DNA of 64,000 nt from positions 16,223,139-16,287,138 of the forward strand of contig JASEVX010000003.1 in the NCBI GenBank assembly GCA_031761405.1. The letters run 5' to 3'. Position numbers and translations under genes: made by a program. Below the pieces are notes generated by a model. It worked only from the letters and a program-made list of their open reading frames with translations, ran no database searches and was not told the DNA's origin. Numbering within the stretch: position 1 is the stretch's first letter; each line of letters begins with the position of its first letter. This document shows positions 12,061 through 23,962 of the stretch, in pieces. This DNA is from Serripes groenlandicus. Lineage: Eukaryota; Mollusca; Bivalvia; Cardiida; Cardiidae.

Positions 12061-12779
12061 GTCGGCCCGGATCAGTCTGCGCGGACAGCGCATGCTGATC
12101 TGGTCGATACATTACGCATGTGACATAACTTGTGAGAGTTGTCTCTCTTTGACCTATAAAAAAGAAAAAGATCGTGCATCGCGTATCTCTTACAAAATGT
12201 TATTTGTACGTAACCACCAAAAAACCCGCGAACTTAGGGCAAGAAGTCGATCCGACTGTTTTGGAACTTAAAATGTCTTTGGAAGCGCTGTGTCGGCACG
12301 TAATGTACGTTTTTTGACTATTTATGTTCGATTATCATTATATTAATACACACTGACAGTAACTTTCGGATTTAATGTGATTTAACGAAGTTTAGCGAGA
12401 ATTCTGTGATGTCAAAATTGCCGAGCAAGTTTGTGCTCTGTAACGTCTGTTTATAGTCGTGAATAGACATTATTAACTAGTTGAACTTTATCTTTTGAAG
12501 TTATATGTATGTATGTATGTATATATGTATGGGTATGTGAGGTGTTCATATGTTAAGCACAGTGTCAGATGAGATTTTCCTTTGCTTTGACTCAAGAGCG
12601 TTACCTGTTGGATTTAGGTGTTGTAATCATGCATCAAAGTAAAGGGAGTATGGAGTGAGTTAGAATGGGAAAATGGTGTGAGCTAGTCATTTAAACAAAA
12701 GTAAATTGAAACCTTTTTTTATATTTTCAGTCTTTTACCATAGTGTCAGCACGTCGATATTGAAGACACGCTGTCTTGG
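12061..12779. other. Insertion interrupting the env-like relic; microsatellite
   Basis: The left part (about 12058-12130) carries GCCCGGATCAGTCTGCGCGG, then ACAGCGCATGCTGATCTGGTC, an inverted-repeat-rich motif I associate with a common bivalve repeat. A (GTAT)n microsatellite is at about 12504-12530. There is no env-like coding sequence, so this stretch separates the two halves of the relic. Confidence 0.45.
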
Positions 12780-13320
12780 TTATGCCATTTTGCTACCCGG
12801 CGAAATAGTATAATTAAGCTTATCACATAGCACGTTTTGTGAAAAGTTCACCGCCCTTAGATCAAATGTTTTGATCATAGTTGCAGGGGTAACTCCTACA
12901 ACATACGGTGCTGCGTGTGCGAAATACTCAACAGATGCAGTGCATTCATGTTTGAGCTCTATTAAGTGAATAGGTGATTTAACTTCAATCTTTGTATGCG
13001 GGCCATAACATACTAAATCGAAATGTAGATCCATGCTTGAGAAAATTACCTAATTGTTTTGAACTGAATGGTAAAAATATAGGTACGTTTTCCATGGTTA
13101 CCGAACTAAGACAATGTTTATTAGACATGATAAAGTCGTTTCGGAGATATAATTGGCACAGGTAGCTCGGTATAACCCTTTCATTAGGTATTCCAGTTAA
13201 AGTACCAAATGTTTCAATACTTTTGATCCATTCTTTAAATTCTTCTGGGTTGCTACCATCAACACTTTGAACAACTTCTGCCACGCCTTGAGCCCTCATA
13301 GTCGTGTTTAAGTTAGTCAT
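12780..13320 (-). pseudogene. Gag N-terminus fused to env-like segment, pol deleted
   Basis: The minus-strand frame starting at 13320 opens MTNLNTTMRAQGVAEVVQSV, followed by DGSNPEEFKEWIKSIETFG, the helical start of a retroelement capsid. From about 13150 the same frame, and then the overlapping frame 13034-12780, changes character: spaced cysteines, short beta-like stretches and the motif PIHLIELKHECTAS resemble the ectodomain of env-like proteins. Joining of gag directly to env implies a deletion that removed protease, reverse transcriptase, RNase H and integrase. Frameshifted and non-functional. The gag part is more certain than the env part. Confidence 0.5.
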
Positions 13321-13804
13321 GTGTCCATCTACGGCGGAAACAATTCTAAAATAATTTATTCATTTATTCTGTCACTTTGCCTTGCCTATTACGTAAAGGA
13401 AATAACGAAAGATTGTAACTTACGATTCAACGGCAAATGTCTCTGGATGGCTCACGACGGCAACACAATTTGCAAAGTGTCCAACACTACATTTCACATC
13501 ATGTCAAATTGTCAAAGTGTCCAACACTTCATTTCCTATCAAGTTCGATTATGACCAGCACTACATTTCAGATAATGTCCGACACAAAACAAGTTCGAAT
13601 ATCTAAGTCAAGAGCACCAAATAACCTATGTAGCACTCTGGCCAGCTACACCATTTTGACGGGGAAAACACAGGTTAATAAATGAAAGCGTATAGTGGTA
13701 CTTTTCGTTAGTTTTATTGTGACGATATAATTCGAAGGTTAACTCTCTCAATAATGTTGAGCTCTAGTCAATCAAGCAACTATGGTAAGAGTCCGTTTTC
13801 AATT
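13321..13804. other. Flank of the gag/env relic with a short tandem motif
   Basis: CAAAGTGTCCAACACTWCATTTC occurs twice at about 13475-13535 with a weaker third copy. This may be remains of the relic's 5' leader or LTR. No gene is seen. Confidence 0.35.
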
Positions 13805-14366
13805 ATGTTTATTGCTAGTTTACAATTAACTGACATTTCTAGAAAGAAATCAGAACATTCTGCAATGCCTTCTAGTGTTGGTTTCCATCAACATCCCTGG
13901 AAATCTTACAGTCTGTTACACTCCTGACATTATAACAAAATAAAAAGATATGTAACTAATATGATAAGTTTAGGTTTCTTCAATATGTTTTTCAAATTCC
14001 TTTCTTGTTTGGGGACTGACAATGCTTAATGAATTGTTCTTGCTTTCACACAACCCAGGCTTTGCCTATTAACATATTATTCATTACTAGTTTACAAATA
14101 ACTGGCATTTGTAAAACGAAATCAGAACACTCTTCAATGCCTTCTAGTGTTGTTTTCCAACAACATCCCTGGACATTTTACAGTCTATTACACTCCTAGG
14201 CTTATCTTATAACAAAATAAAACAGATATGTACTAATTAAAATCAAATACATTATAAGTTTAGGTTTTTTTAATATGTTTTTCTAATTCCTTTTGTTTAG
14301 GGACTGACGCTGCTTAATTAATTGCTCTTGCTTTCACACGACCTAGGCTTTGCCTATTAACATATT
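13805..14366. repeat. About 280-bp tandem duplication, two copies
   Basis: Copy 1 is about 13805-14083 and copy 2 about 14084-14366. Shared blocks in the same order are CTAGTTTACAA.TAACTG, CAATGCCTTCTAGTGTTG, CAACATCCCTGGA.ATYTTAC, ATAAGTTTAGGTTT and GGCTTTGCCTATTAACATATT. Copies differ by scattered substitutions and small indels, so the duplication is not recent. Confidence 0.8.
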
Positions 14367-14975
14367 ACAAAATAATAAAAACATAAATGCTTTTTATTTC
14401 GTTCTAAGCCAATATTTTGCGTATGTTTTAAAAGCGGTCGGTCAGACCGTAAAACACAGATTGAAAATTATTGTCGTCTAGTTAATCTTTTTTTTTTAAA
14501 TTCTAAATCGACATTTAAGGTCATAGAAGTGCTGCGTTATTTTCGTGTGATCTAACTTTTGTACAAACAAGTTGAAAAATAATTGGAACTGTATACGAAA
14601 TATTGTTTCCCGCTCGTAATATTAGACGACCGTAATTCGACATCAGAACATACATTTTGATTGTATCGTAGGCAAAGAGCGACGTGACGTAATTTCAGTA
14701 ACACTTTATTTTGGCGTAACGTCAAATGGGACGACGTAGTTTCCCGCATAATATCCCAAATTCCGATACACGAGCTATATATGCACTCATACACAGTTGT
14801 TATAAGATCAGATCAGACTGTGTATGAACAGGTCAATCTTGAATCCAATAAGCAACAAATACATACCGACCCACTCATATCCGTTCTGGGTTAATACGTT
14901 CTGTAAATAAACAAACTAAAACAAATAACAATAAAATTGTAACCAACCTGTATTGGTTACAATACACCAAAAAAA
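14367..14975. other. Non-coding; 11-bp-stem hairpin at the edge of the satellite
   Basis: There is no supported gene. At 14936-14963 ATTGTAACCAA, a 6-base loop and TTGGTTACAAT form a perfect hairpin, 12 bp before the satellite's inverted edge block. Confidence 0.5.
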
Positions 14976-17245
14976 TCCTTGTTCCTCATTCCTTATTCGA
15001 ATGTGAAGTTGATTACTTGTTCCTTGTTCCTTATTAAAATGTAAAGTTGGTTATATGTTCCTTGTCAACATATGCAGTTTAAACAATGTTTTGGATAGAA
15101 AAAGCTTCTTTTTACGAACACGGCAGAATAAGTAACAGGTTTTTGTATAAGTAACAGGTCATTTTAAAGGTACTTATAGGTCTCCGGCAGCATCTACAAC
15201 AACAACAATATCACAATTGTGGTTTGCAGCATCAACATATGCAATTGGAATGATATTGGGATAGCAGGTGCATCTTTTCTTGAAAAAGGTCGAATAAGTA
15301 ACCAGATTTTGAATAAGTAACAGGTGATTTAATATGTACCAATGGCTCACTTTCATAATTTACAACAACAACAACCTCACTATTGTTGCTTGCAACATAA
15401 ACAAATGCATTTTGAAAGATATTTGGGACAGCAATGGCTTCTTTTCTTGAACACGGTCGAATAAGTAACAGGTTTTTGAATAAGTAACAGGTGATTTAAA
15501 ATGTACCAATTGGTTTCTGTTATCACCAACAGCAACAACAGCGTCAACATTATGATTTTCAACATCAGTATATGCAGTTTCAGTAATGTTTTGGATAGAA
15601 AAGGCTTCTTTTAATGAAAACGGCCGAATAAGTAACAGGGTTTTTGAATAAGTAACAGGTCATTTTAAAGGTACGTATAGGTCTCCGTCAGCATCTACAA
15701 CAACAACAACATCCCATTTGCTGTTGGCAATATCAACGTATGCAATTTGAATTGATTTTCTGAATAAGTAACGAATAAGTAACAGGTTTTTTGAATAAGA
15801 AACAGGTGATTTGAAATGTACTAATGGGTCTCCGGCTGCATCTACAACAACAACAATATCACAATTGTGGTTTGCAACATCAACATATGCAATTGGAATG
15901 ATATTTGTGATAGCGAAGTCATCTTTTCTTGAAAAAGGCCGAATAAGTAATCAGATTTTGAATAAGTAACAGGTTATTTAAAATGTTCCAATGGGTCTCT
16001 CTCATCATTTACAACAACAACAACATCATCAAAAGTGTTGTTGCAACATCAACGTGTGCAGTTTGATTTATTTCTGAATAAGTGACGAATAAGTAACAGA
16101 GTTTTTGAATAAGTAACAGGTGATTTGAAATGTACTAATGGGTCTCCGTCAGCATCTACAACAACAACAATATCACAATCTCGGTTTGCAACATCAGCAT
16201 ATGCAATTGGAATGATATTTGGGATAGCAGATGCATCTTTTTTTGAAAAAGGTCGAATAAGTAACCAGATTTTGAATAAGTAACAGGTGATTTAATATGT
16301 ACCAATGGCTGACTTTCATCATTTACAACAACAACAACCTCAATATTGTTGCTGGCAACATAAACAAATGCATTTTGAAAGATATTTGGGACAGCAATGG
16401 CTTCTTTTCTTGAACACGGTCGAATAAGTAACGGGTTTTTGAATAGGTACCATGTGATTTAAAATGTACTAATTGGTTTCCGTTATCATCTACAGCAACA
16501 ACATCATCAACATTGTGATTTTCAACATAAACATATGCAGTTTAAGTAATGTTTTGGATAGAAAAGGCTTCTTTTAATGAAAACGGCCGAATAAGTAACA
16601 GGGTTTTTGAATAACAGGTAAGTAACAGGTCATTTTAAAGGTCCTTATAGATCTTCGTCAGCATCTACAACAACAACAATATCACAATTGTGGTTTGCAA
16701 CATCAACATATGCAATTGGAATGATATTTGGGATAGCAGAGGCATCTTTTCTTGAAAAAGGTCGAATATACCAGATTTTGAATAAGTAACAGGTGATTTA
16801 ATATGTACCAATGGCTCACTTTCATCATTTACAACAATAACAACCAACATTTTGTTGCTTGCAACATAAACAAATGCATTTTGAAAGATATTTGGGACAG
16901 CAATGGCTTCTTTTCTTGAAAACATTTGAATAAGAAACAGGTTTTTGACTAAGTAACAGGTGATTTAAAATGTACCAATTGGTTTCTGTTATCATCAACA
17001 GCAACAACAGCATCAACATTATGATTTTCAACATCAACATATTGCAGTTTAAGTAATTTTTTTTGGATAGAAAAGGTTTCTTTTAATGAAAACGGCCGAA
17101 TAAGTAACAGGTTTTTTTGATTAAGTAACAGGTCATTTTAAAGGTACGTATAGATCTCCGTCAGCATCTACAACAACAACAACATCCCATTTGCTGTTGG
17201 CAACATCAACGTATGCAGTTTGAATTGATTTTCTGAATAAGTAAC

Positions 17246-17378
17246 GAATAAGTAACAGGTTTTTTGAATAAGTAACAGGTTTTTTGAATAAGTAACAGGT
17301 TTTTTGAATAAGTAACAGGTTTTTTGAATAAGTAACAGGTTTTTTGAATAAGTAACAGGTTTTTTGAATAAGTAACAG
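17246..17378. repeat. 20-bp tandem array inside the satellite
   Basis: GAATAAGTAACAGGTTTTTT is repeated six times without change plus a partial seventh copy. This is a local expansion of the motif that occurs once or twice in other units. Confidence 0.95.
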
Positions 17379-17388
17379 CCTTGTCTTC

Positions 17389-17565
17389 CATAGTAAACAC
17401 AACATAATCCGTTTAAGCTATTCCTATCAAACGGAACGAAACCTACCTGTTTTATGAATGGAAAACAGGTAGAACATGTTTGGTTAACCGACTAAGGAAC
17501 GGTATATCGACAAAACCTATAAAGGTTTCGCAAAACAGGTTTTGAGTTTTGTAACTATGGAACAC
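17389..17565. mobile_element. Small TIR-like insertion in the satellite
   Basis: CCATAGT at the left and ACTATGG at the right bound a 177-bp non-satellite segment with internal inverted motifs (CCTGTTTTATGAATGGAAAACAGG). The arms match only loosely. It is probably a MITE that landed in the array and was then partly duplicated. Confidence 0.5.
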
Positions 17566-17930
17566 AGGGCAGGTGATTTGAAATGTACTAATGGGTCTCC
17601 GGCAGCATCTACAACAACAACAATATCACAATTGTGGTTTGCAACATCAACATATGCAATTTGAATGATATTAAGCTATTCCTATCAAACGGAACGAAAC
17701 CTACCTGTTTTATGAATGGAAAACAGGTAGAACATGTTTGGTTAACCGACTAAGGAACGGTATATCGACAAAACCTATAAAGGTTTCGCAAAACAGGTTT
17801 TGAGTTTTGTAACTATGGAACACAGGGCAGGTGATTTGAAATGTACTAATGGGTCTCCGGCAGCATCTACAACAACAACAATATCACAATTGTGGTTTGC
17901 AACATCAACATATGCAATTTGAATGATATT
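17415..17930. repeat. 258-bp tandem duplication, identical by eye
   Basis: 17415-17672 and 17673-17930 read the same throughout, spanning most of the inserted element plus one D-type satellite unit. The lack of differences points to a very recent event or an assembly artefact. Confidence 0.85.
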
Positions 17931-19571
17931 TGTGAAAGCAGTCATCTTTTCTTGAAAAAGGCCGAATAAGTAACCAGATTTTGAATAAGTAACAGGTGAT
18001 TTGAAATGTTCCAATGGGTCTCTCTCATCATCTACAACAACAACAACATCATCAACAGTGTTGTTGGCAACATCAACATATGCAGTACCTTAGATCAAAC
18101 CTGATTAAGCAAAAACAAAGGAACAGGGAACATATACCTAACTTTACATTTGAATAAGGAACAAGGAACAAGTAACCAACTTCACATTCGAATAAGGAAT
18201 GAGGAACAAGGAACAGGGAACGGCCGAATAAGTAACATGTTTTTGAATAAGTAACATGTGATTTAATATGTACCAATGGCTCACTTTCATCATTTACAAC
18301 AACAACAACCTCAATAGTGTTGCTTGCAACATAAACAAATGCAATTTGAAAGATATTTGGGACAGCAATGGCTTCTTTTCTTGAACACGGTCGAATAAGT
18401 AACAGGTTTTTGAATAAGTAACAGGTGATTTAAAATGTACCAATTGGTTTCTGTTATCACCAACAGCTTCAACATTATGATTTTCAACATCAGTATATGC
18501 AGTTTCAGTAATGTTTTGGATAGAAAAGGCTTCTTTTAATGAAAACGGCCGAATAAGTAACAGGGTTTTTGAATAAGTAACAGGGTTTTTGAATAAGTAA
18601 CAGGTCATTTTAAAGGTACGTATAGATTTCCGTCTGCATCTACAACAACAACAACATCCCATTTGCTGTTGGCAATATCAACGTATGCAGTTTGAATTGA
18701 TTTTCCGAATAAGAAAAGGATAAGTATTAGGTTTTTTGAATAAGTAACAGGTGATTTGAAATGTACTAATGGGTCTCCGGCAGCATTTACAACAACAACA
18801 ATATCACAATTGTGGTTTGCAACATCAACATATGCAATTGGCATGATATTTATGATAGCAAAGTCATCTTTTCTTGAAAAAGGCCGAATAAGTAACCAGA
18901 TTTTGAATAAGTAACAAAATGTTCCAATGGGTCTCTCTCATCATCTACAACAACAACAACAACATCAACAGTGTTGTTGGCAACATCAACACATGCAGTA
19001 CCTTAGATCAAATCTTATTAAGCAACAACAAAGGAACAAGGAACATATAACCAACTTTACATTTGAAATGAGGAACAAGGAACAAGTAACCAACTTCACA
19101 TTCGAATAAGGAATGAGGAACAAGGAACAGGGAACGGCCGAATAAGTAACAGGTTTTTGAATAAGTAACAGGTGATTTAATATGTACCAATGGCTCACTT
19201 TCATAATTTACAACAGCAATTGGAATGATATTTGTGATAGCAAAGTCATCTTTTCTTGAAAAAGGCCGAATAAGTAACCAGATTTTGAATAAGTAACAGG
19301 TTATTTAAAATGTTCCAATGGGTCTCTCTCATTATCTACAACAACAACATCATCAACAGTGTTGTTGGCAACATCAACATATGCAGTACCTTAGATCAAA
19401 TCTGATTAAGAAACAAAAAAGTAACAAGGAACATAAAACCACTTTTAGATTTGAATAAGGAACAAGGAAAAAGTAACAAACTTCACATTCGAATAAGGAA
19501 TAGTGAACAAGGAACAAGTAATCAACTTCACATTTGAATAAGAAATAAGGAATAAGGAATAGGGAATGAAC

Positions 19572-20782
19572 TTCACGGAGGTGTTCGAACAGAGACATAT
19601 CAATAAATGTTTGCAGATTTTTGTCAGTCAGGAATGAAGGACTGACTTCTTTTGCGAAGACTGCCGCCCCCGGCTATTATATGTTACAAAAGTATGTTAG
19701 GCCTACTTACTAACACTTTAGAAGATGGATTTCTGTTCAAATAGCTCAACCAGATACGCCTCTCTAGTCGTCCTTAAGTGGAATACAGTGGACCACGGAC
19801 ATTGTTCGTTGTAAATTTAAAGCGCTTAACTGTACTGTTAACATTGAGCGAGACGCTTCAGTAAATTAGTTTAAATTAGTTTTACTATCGTCTACTTTTA
19901 CGAACGGGAACAATTATTTCAAACTCAGATATATTTATTTTTACTTTTTTCATAAAAATGTTAGTTAACAAGAAATGACAAAACACTTTTATGACCTTAA
20001 ATATCGATTTAAAGACCAATAAAGATAGACAAAACGACAAACACTTTCAATCCGTTTGACAGACCGCTTTTTATACATAACCAAATCGGTGACTCCCATG
20101 AATTAAGCCCGTTTCAAGATATTTTGATTTTTGTTTATATCTATAGGTGCTGCATATTTACGAAAAACCCGTAAGATGATTGTAAACAAAAATTAAAGAG
20201 CAAACTTTGGCCATTAAAAATAATTGGCTAGACGATAATTATGTTAAATATTTAATTCAATGTTTTTTTGCATGATCACAAAATGTTAGGCTTTCGTAAT
20301 ACTGTCGTCTATTATTACAAACAGAAAATAATAAAGTAAAAACTTTCAGAAAATCGAGGACTTCATTTATAATGAACTATGTTTAAACATATGGGCAAAG
20401 ATGATCTTAAATCGATCACCTAAATTATGGTAAAGAAGCAAATGCGTAACTGATAATATATCAGGCTTTTTCTGACGAACCTGGCGACTACATTATTCAA
20501 CCAGTCAATATGACTGGATCGTATTATGTAAGGTGTCACATTCCCTTTCCCCAATATAGACGGTTATAAAGCTGCATCAAAAGCTTTTGAAAAGGGTACA
20601 GGGAGTAAATAACTGTTTTCACAAAATGTGTTTACTAGAAGGCTGGATAATAATGTGATAAGAGTTTAAGTAAAACAACTCTGAAGATTCCCCACAACAT
20701 TACGGTTTCATGTATAAATTGTTAAGTTGAATTGCTTCTTTCAAAACAGTACCTGCTGAAATATCAACCCAGAACTCTTGTA
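19572..20782. other. AT-rich region with no recognised feature
   Basis: I see no coding sequence, RNA gene or clear repeat. CTTAAATCGATCACCTAA near 20411-20428 resembles a motif seen inverted near 44720. Confidence 0.4.
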
Positions 20783-21413
20783 ATGCCCCAGTCATAGTGT
20801 CATGTATTGGCCTCGCCGTTGTACCCTGTTTCTGACACCCACGATTTAACAAATTTCAGCGGGCTGCCACGATGTGCTACGTTGTTGCCACGTCATAGCA
20901 ACGTGCTAGGCACGCTGTCGCCTCGTTGTATTCCTGTTGTGACACAATTTAAGGTGACAACGAACATTAAAGTCGGGTTATGTCTCGCTGCCGCAACGCT
21001 GTCACCTCTTTGTTGCTACTTTGTTCCACGCTGTCGCTACGTTGTTCCACAACGTAGAATAGTGCTGCACAACGTGTCAGCAAACGCAACTGAACGTATC
21101 GACCGACGGAACGCGCCATCTTCACGTTCTTCTACGTTTTTGCTACGTTTCTGCTACGTTTCAGCTACGTGTCTGCTTCGTTAGACTACGCTGTACCAAC
21201 TTTTTGCCACGATGTAGTACGTTGTGGGAAACGTGAGCGATTTTGAACGTGTCCAAAAGTAAAATTTCCACTTCACGTTTTGTCACGTTTGATCCCTTTT
21301 TGTCACGTTTGATCACGTTTTAGCCACATTGTTCTACATTTGCTTATATTGTAGCCACGTTTCCCAACGTAGCTAAACGTGGCGGCCAAAACGTGACACT
21401 ATGACTTGGGCAT
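20783..21413. mobile_element. 631-bp TIR element with ACGT-rich interior
   Basis: The left end ATGCCCCAGTCATAGTGTCA followed by TGTATTGGCC pairs with the right end, which inverted reads ATGCCCAAGTCATAGTGTCA then CGTTTTGGCC (26 of 30 match). The interior is GC-richer than the surroundings and filled with CTACGTT, CCACGTT, CACGTTT and AACGTAG words on both strands, so it can fold on itself. No transposase is encoded. I found no clear target duplication; the superfamily is open. Confidence 0.75.
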
Positions 21414-22224
21414 ACGAACGCGTGTTTTACCATTAAACCACAGTTTGGGTTTTAACTTTCAGCAGCAGTTCGTGAAAATATGTGTAATTTCATTACCAGT
21501 ATGTAAAATAAAGTATAATAATTATATTTTATACAATCAGGAATTGAGAGTACAGTTCTAGATTCCTGATATAATGTACCAGTTTTCACCATTTTTAATG
21601 TATAGATTAGACAACTTCACACAGAAAAATGGAATTCACAATACATTCGTAATTACACAGAAAACTGATACATTTATGTGGTAGTTCAGTTATATCAGAA
21701 GACAGAACACTTATGCGAGGTTCCTGGGTGACATATTACTGACATTAAATATGAACTGCCTTTAAGTTTTTATAATATAGCATTTTCTGTGAAAATCAGA
21801 CCACTGATTCTTGTCTTACCTTCATATGTTGACAAAGGCTAGGTCAAAGACATAGCTGCCTTCCCTGTTAAACAGTACACTGTTAAACAAAATGTTAATT
21901 GAAGGCTCATATTTTGAAATTGTCAGTAATTTTGTTTGTTTGCTACATTTACTGCAATATAAAGATAAAAGTCTTAAGTTCAACAAAACTGAACAGTCAA
22001 GGATATTATATTTTAGCTATTTTTTTGAATTGGGGCAAAATTTGACAGGACGGCTTCGGCTTCAAATGACAGGCTTCAAAGGATTATTTGCCTGCGCCTG
22101 AGACCGGAAATATACCGGTTATGAAATGACTTGGTTACGAAGTTACTGAAACAGTCCAGTACAACCGGAAACAAAATGGCCGAAAAAAAGTATTATGGGG
22201 TTTGAGATATAAACATGTCAAACC
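21414..22224. other. AT-rich region with no recognised feature
   Basis: No gene or repeat I can support. Short frames only. Confidence 0.4.
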
Positions 22225-22474
22225 GAGTGTAAATCACATAATGTAAAACACATAGTGTAAAACACATAGTGTAAAACACATAGTGTAAAACACATGGTGT
22301 AAAACAATAGTGTAAAACACATAGTGTAAACACATAATGTAAAAAACTGTAGTGTAAAACACTATAGTGTAAAACACATAGTGTAAACACATAGTGTAAA
22401 AGTGTAAAACAGATATTGTAAAAGTGTAAAACACATAGTGTAAAACTCATAGTGTAAAACACATAGTGTAAAAC
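22225..22474. repeat. Minisatellite, about 14-bp unit (AGTGTAAAACACAT)
   Basis: About 16 units of AGTGTAAAACACAT with single-base length variation (AGTGTAAACACAT, AGTGTAAAAGTGTAAAACAG). Two stray units follow at 22533-22556. Confidence 0.9.
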
Positions 22475-23498
22475 CTATATGTTTGCTCAGCTCGAACCTT
22501 TGACTTGAGCTTTCACACGAATAATATGTCAAACTGAGTGTAAAACAGATAGTGTTGATAACAAATATATGTTTAGAATCACATTGTGATTTATTTGCCA
22601 CTTAATTTGAAAATAATACAGGTTTCTGATTATTATTTTAATGAGCCCAACGAAACTGCCAAATACCATATCCAAAATGTTGCTATTGCGAATGATATTC
22701 CTGTATATTCAATTCAACTGGTCTGTTCCAATCAACAGATAATTCTATTGACTCTTATTGAAAACAACAAATCAAACATTTGTTACTATTTGTAAAGAGG
22801 ACAAGGGAAACCTCATTCAAAAATGAGAAACACAGATACTATAAATAAAACACTGTAAAACCTCCGACAATTAAAATGCTGGCTTGCCGAGCCGATAAGA
22901 AATAACTTCAGACATAAATTGTACATACTACAAGCTTAAATTGTAAACTGCGTCAGGTAATTGATGCTGTCAATAGGAAAAGTTGATGGATCATAACATG
23001 AGCCTGTAACACTTACATCATACCACAGAGGTATATATTGTCAAATAAACAAATGGCATTATTGGAAGTCGCCAGTAAGCGGCTTCCTGTAGGAATGCTT
23101 TGAAATTTAGCACAAGGAGATATATATACCTGCCAGCGTGACCACATATCGGGATTTCTCTTTGTCATTACTAAGTATATCAATTTTAGGTAAATTACTT
23201 TTAACATCCCTTTCACACTCTATATACATGTGTGAGTTTTACAAATTAAAAAAAAGACAAAGGCCGGTATATTAATTTAATGTATGTACATTCCTAGATA
23301 AGCGAAATTCATCCTGTATCTAGTCTAAACAGTAAAATAGAGAACCATTCTTTTGATTTGGTTACATGCCTCATACGCTTTATTATTTTCAATAGTATCT
23401 CAAACCGGGAACCCAAAATGGCGCTAAATGTAACGGTAAAGGTGGTAATGGTTGCTTACATCCTATGATATATTACGAAGTAATTACAGGAAGAAGCC
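22475..23498. other. Non-coding region left of the Harbinger element
   Basis: A short splice-like segment on the minus strand (about 23109-23150, TAG before and CAG|GTATAT after) is too short to call. Nothing else is supported. Confidence 0.35.
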
Positions 23499-23727
23499 AG
23501 GGCCCGTATTTACCAAACGTTTAATTTAAGATGTTTGACTAAATCTAAATCTTAATTTCTTCTTTAGTCCACTTTTCGGATTCCCGGCGGTTTAGATCAA
23601 GTCCGTATTCACCAACGCGTTTAAAACTGATCTCAATAAAGACCAGTTTATAAATTTCGTAAACGGCCGCGCACCGACTGGTTCCCAAATAAAGTTACGA
23701 GCTTAAACTAAAGACAGTATCATTCAT
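23499..23727. repeat. Partial TIR-type repeat (GGGCCCGTATTTACC)
   Basis: AGGGCCCGTATTTACCAAACG resembles a terminal repeat and is echoed internally by GTCCGTATTCACCAACGCG. It lies directly against the target duplication of the Harbinger element. Only one end is evident. Confidence 0.4.
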
Positions 23728-23730
23728 CTG

Positions 23731-23839
23731 GGGCCCGTTTTATCAATATGGTCCTAACTAACACCGTCTTAACTAACACCGAGATTTACGACGGCACTTA
23801 CGACCGACCTTAACACCGTTTTATCAACGCGGTCCTAAC
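23731..23839 (+). promoter_or_regulatory. Harbinger left terminal and subterminal repeats
   Basis: The terminal CCCGTTTTATCAA..GGTCCTAAC at 23734 is repeated directly at 23815-23839 (ACCGTTTTATCAACGCGGTCC). Copies of TAACACCG lie between. These are candidate binding sites for the Myb-like protein and transposase, and 125 bp downstream the Myb gene begins. Confidence 0.65.
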
Positions 23840-23962
23840 TCTCCGGTGATGACAATCACCAATTCGGTCGTAACACGGTTCAACACAGTGCGCGGAGTGC
23901 GTCACAGTCTAGATTGTAAACATCCGGTCATGTGACAACTGTCAAAGTTCGTCTGTCAAAAG

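Larger units (their letters stand above)
14976..19571. repeat. Complex satellite array, about 165-bp units in higher-order arrangement
   Basis: About 25 units of roughly 140-180 bp. Each contains (i) one or more GAATAAGTAACAGG motifs, (ii) a type-specific block, (iii) an ACAACAACAACA run opposed by TTGTTG, giving a stem, and (iv) ATATTTGGGATAGCA.. then TCTTTTCTTGAAAAAGG. Type blocks include A (CATTTTAAAGGTACGTATAG), B (GATTTAATATGTACCAATGG), C (AAAATGTACCAATTGGTTTC), D (GAAATGTACTAATGGGTCTC) and E (AAAATGTTCCAATGGGTCTC). They recur in order, roughly A-B-C-A-D-E-D-B-C-A-B-C-A-D and so on. A GAACAAGGAACAAG block (types at 18110, 19026, 19425) also occurs once inverted at the left edge (14976-15065). 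Open frames inside it are repeat artefacts. Confidence 0.85.

Noticed and set aside
17246..17378. Possible CRISPR array
   Set aside because: The 20-bp repeats are contiguous with no spacers, and the window is eukaryotic.
15174..19598. Many minus-strand open frames with repeated VTYSK and LLLIQK stretches
   Set aside because: They are translations of the satellite motif CTGTTACTTATTC and change frame from unit to unit.
20807..21184. 125-codon plus-strand frame
   Set aside because: It lies wholly in the ACGT-word-rich TIR element; low stop density follows from base composition.
22193..22601. Minus-strand frames rich in FYTMCFTLCVLHY
   Set aside because: Artefact of the 14-bp minisatellite.
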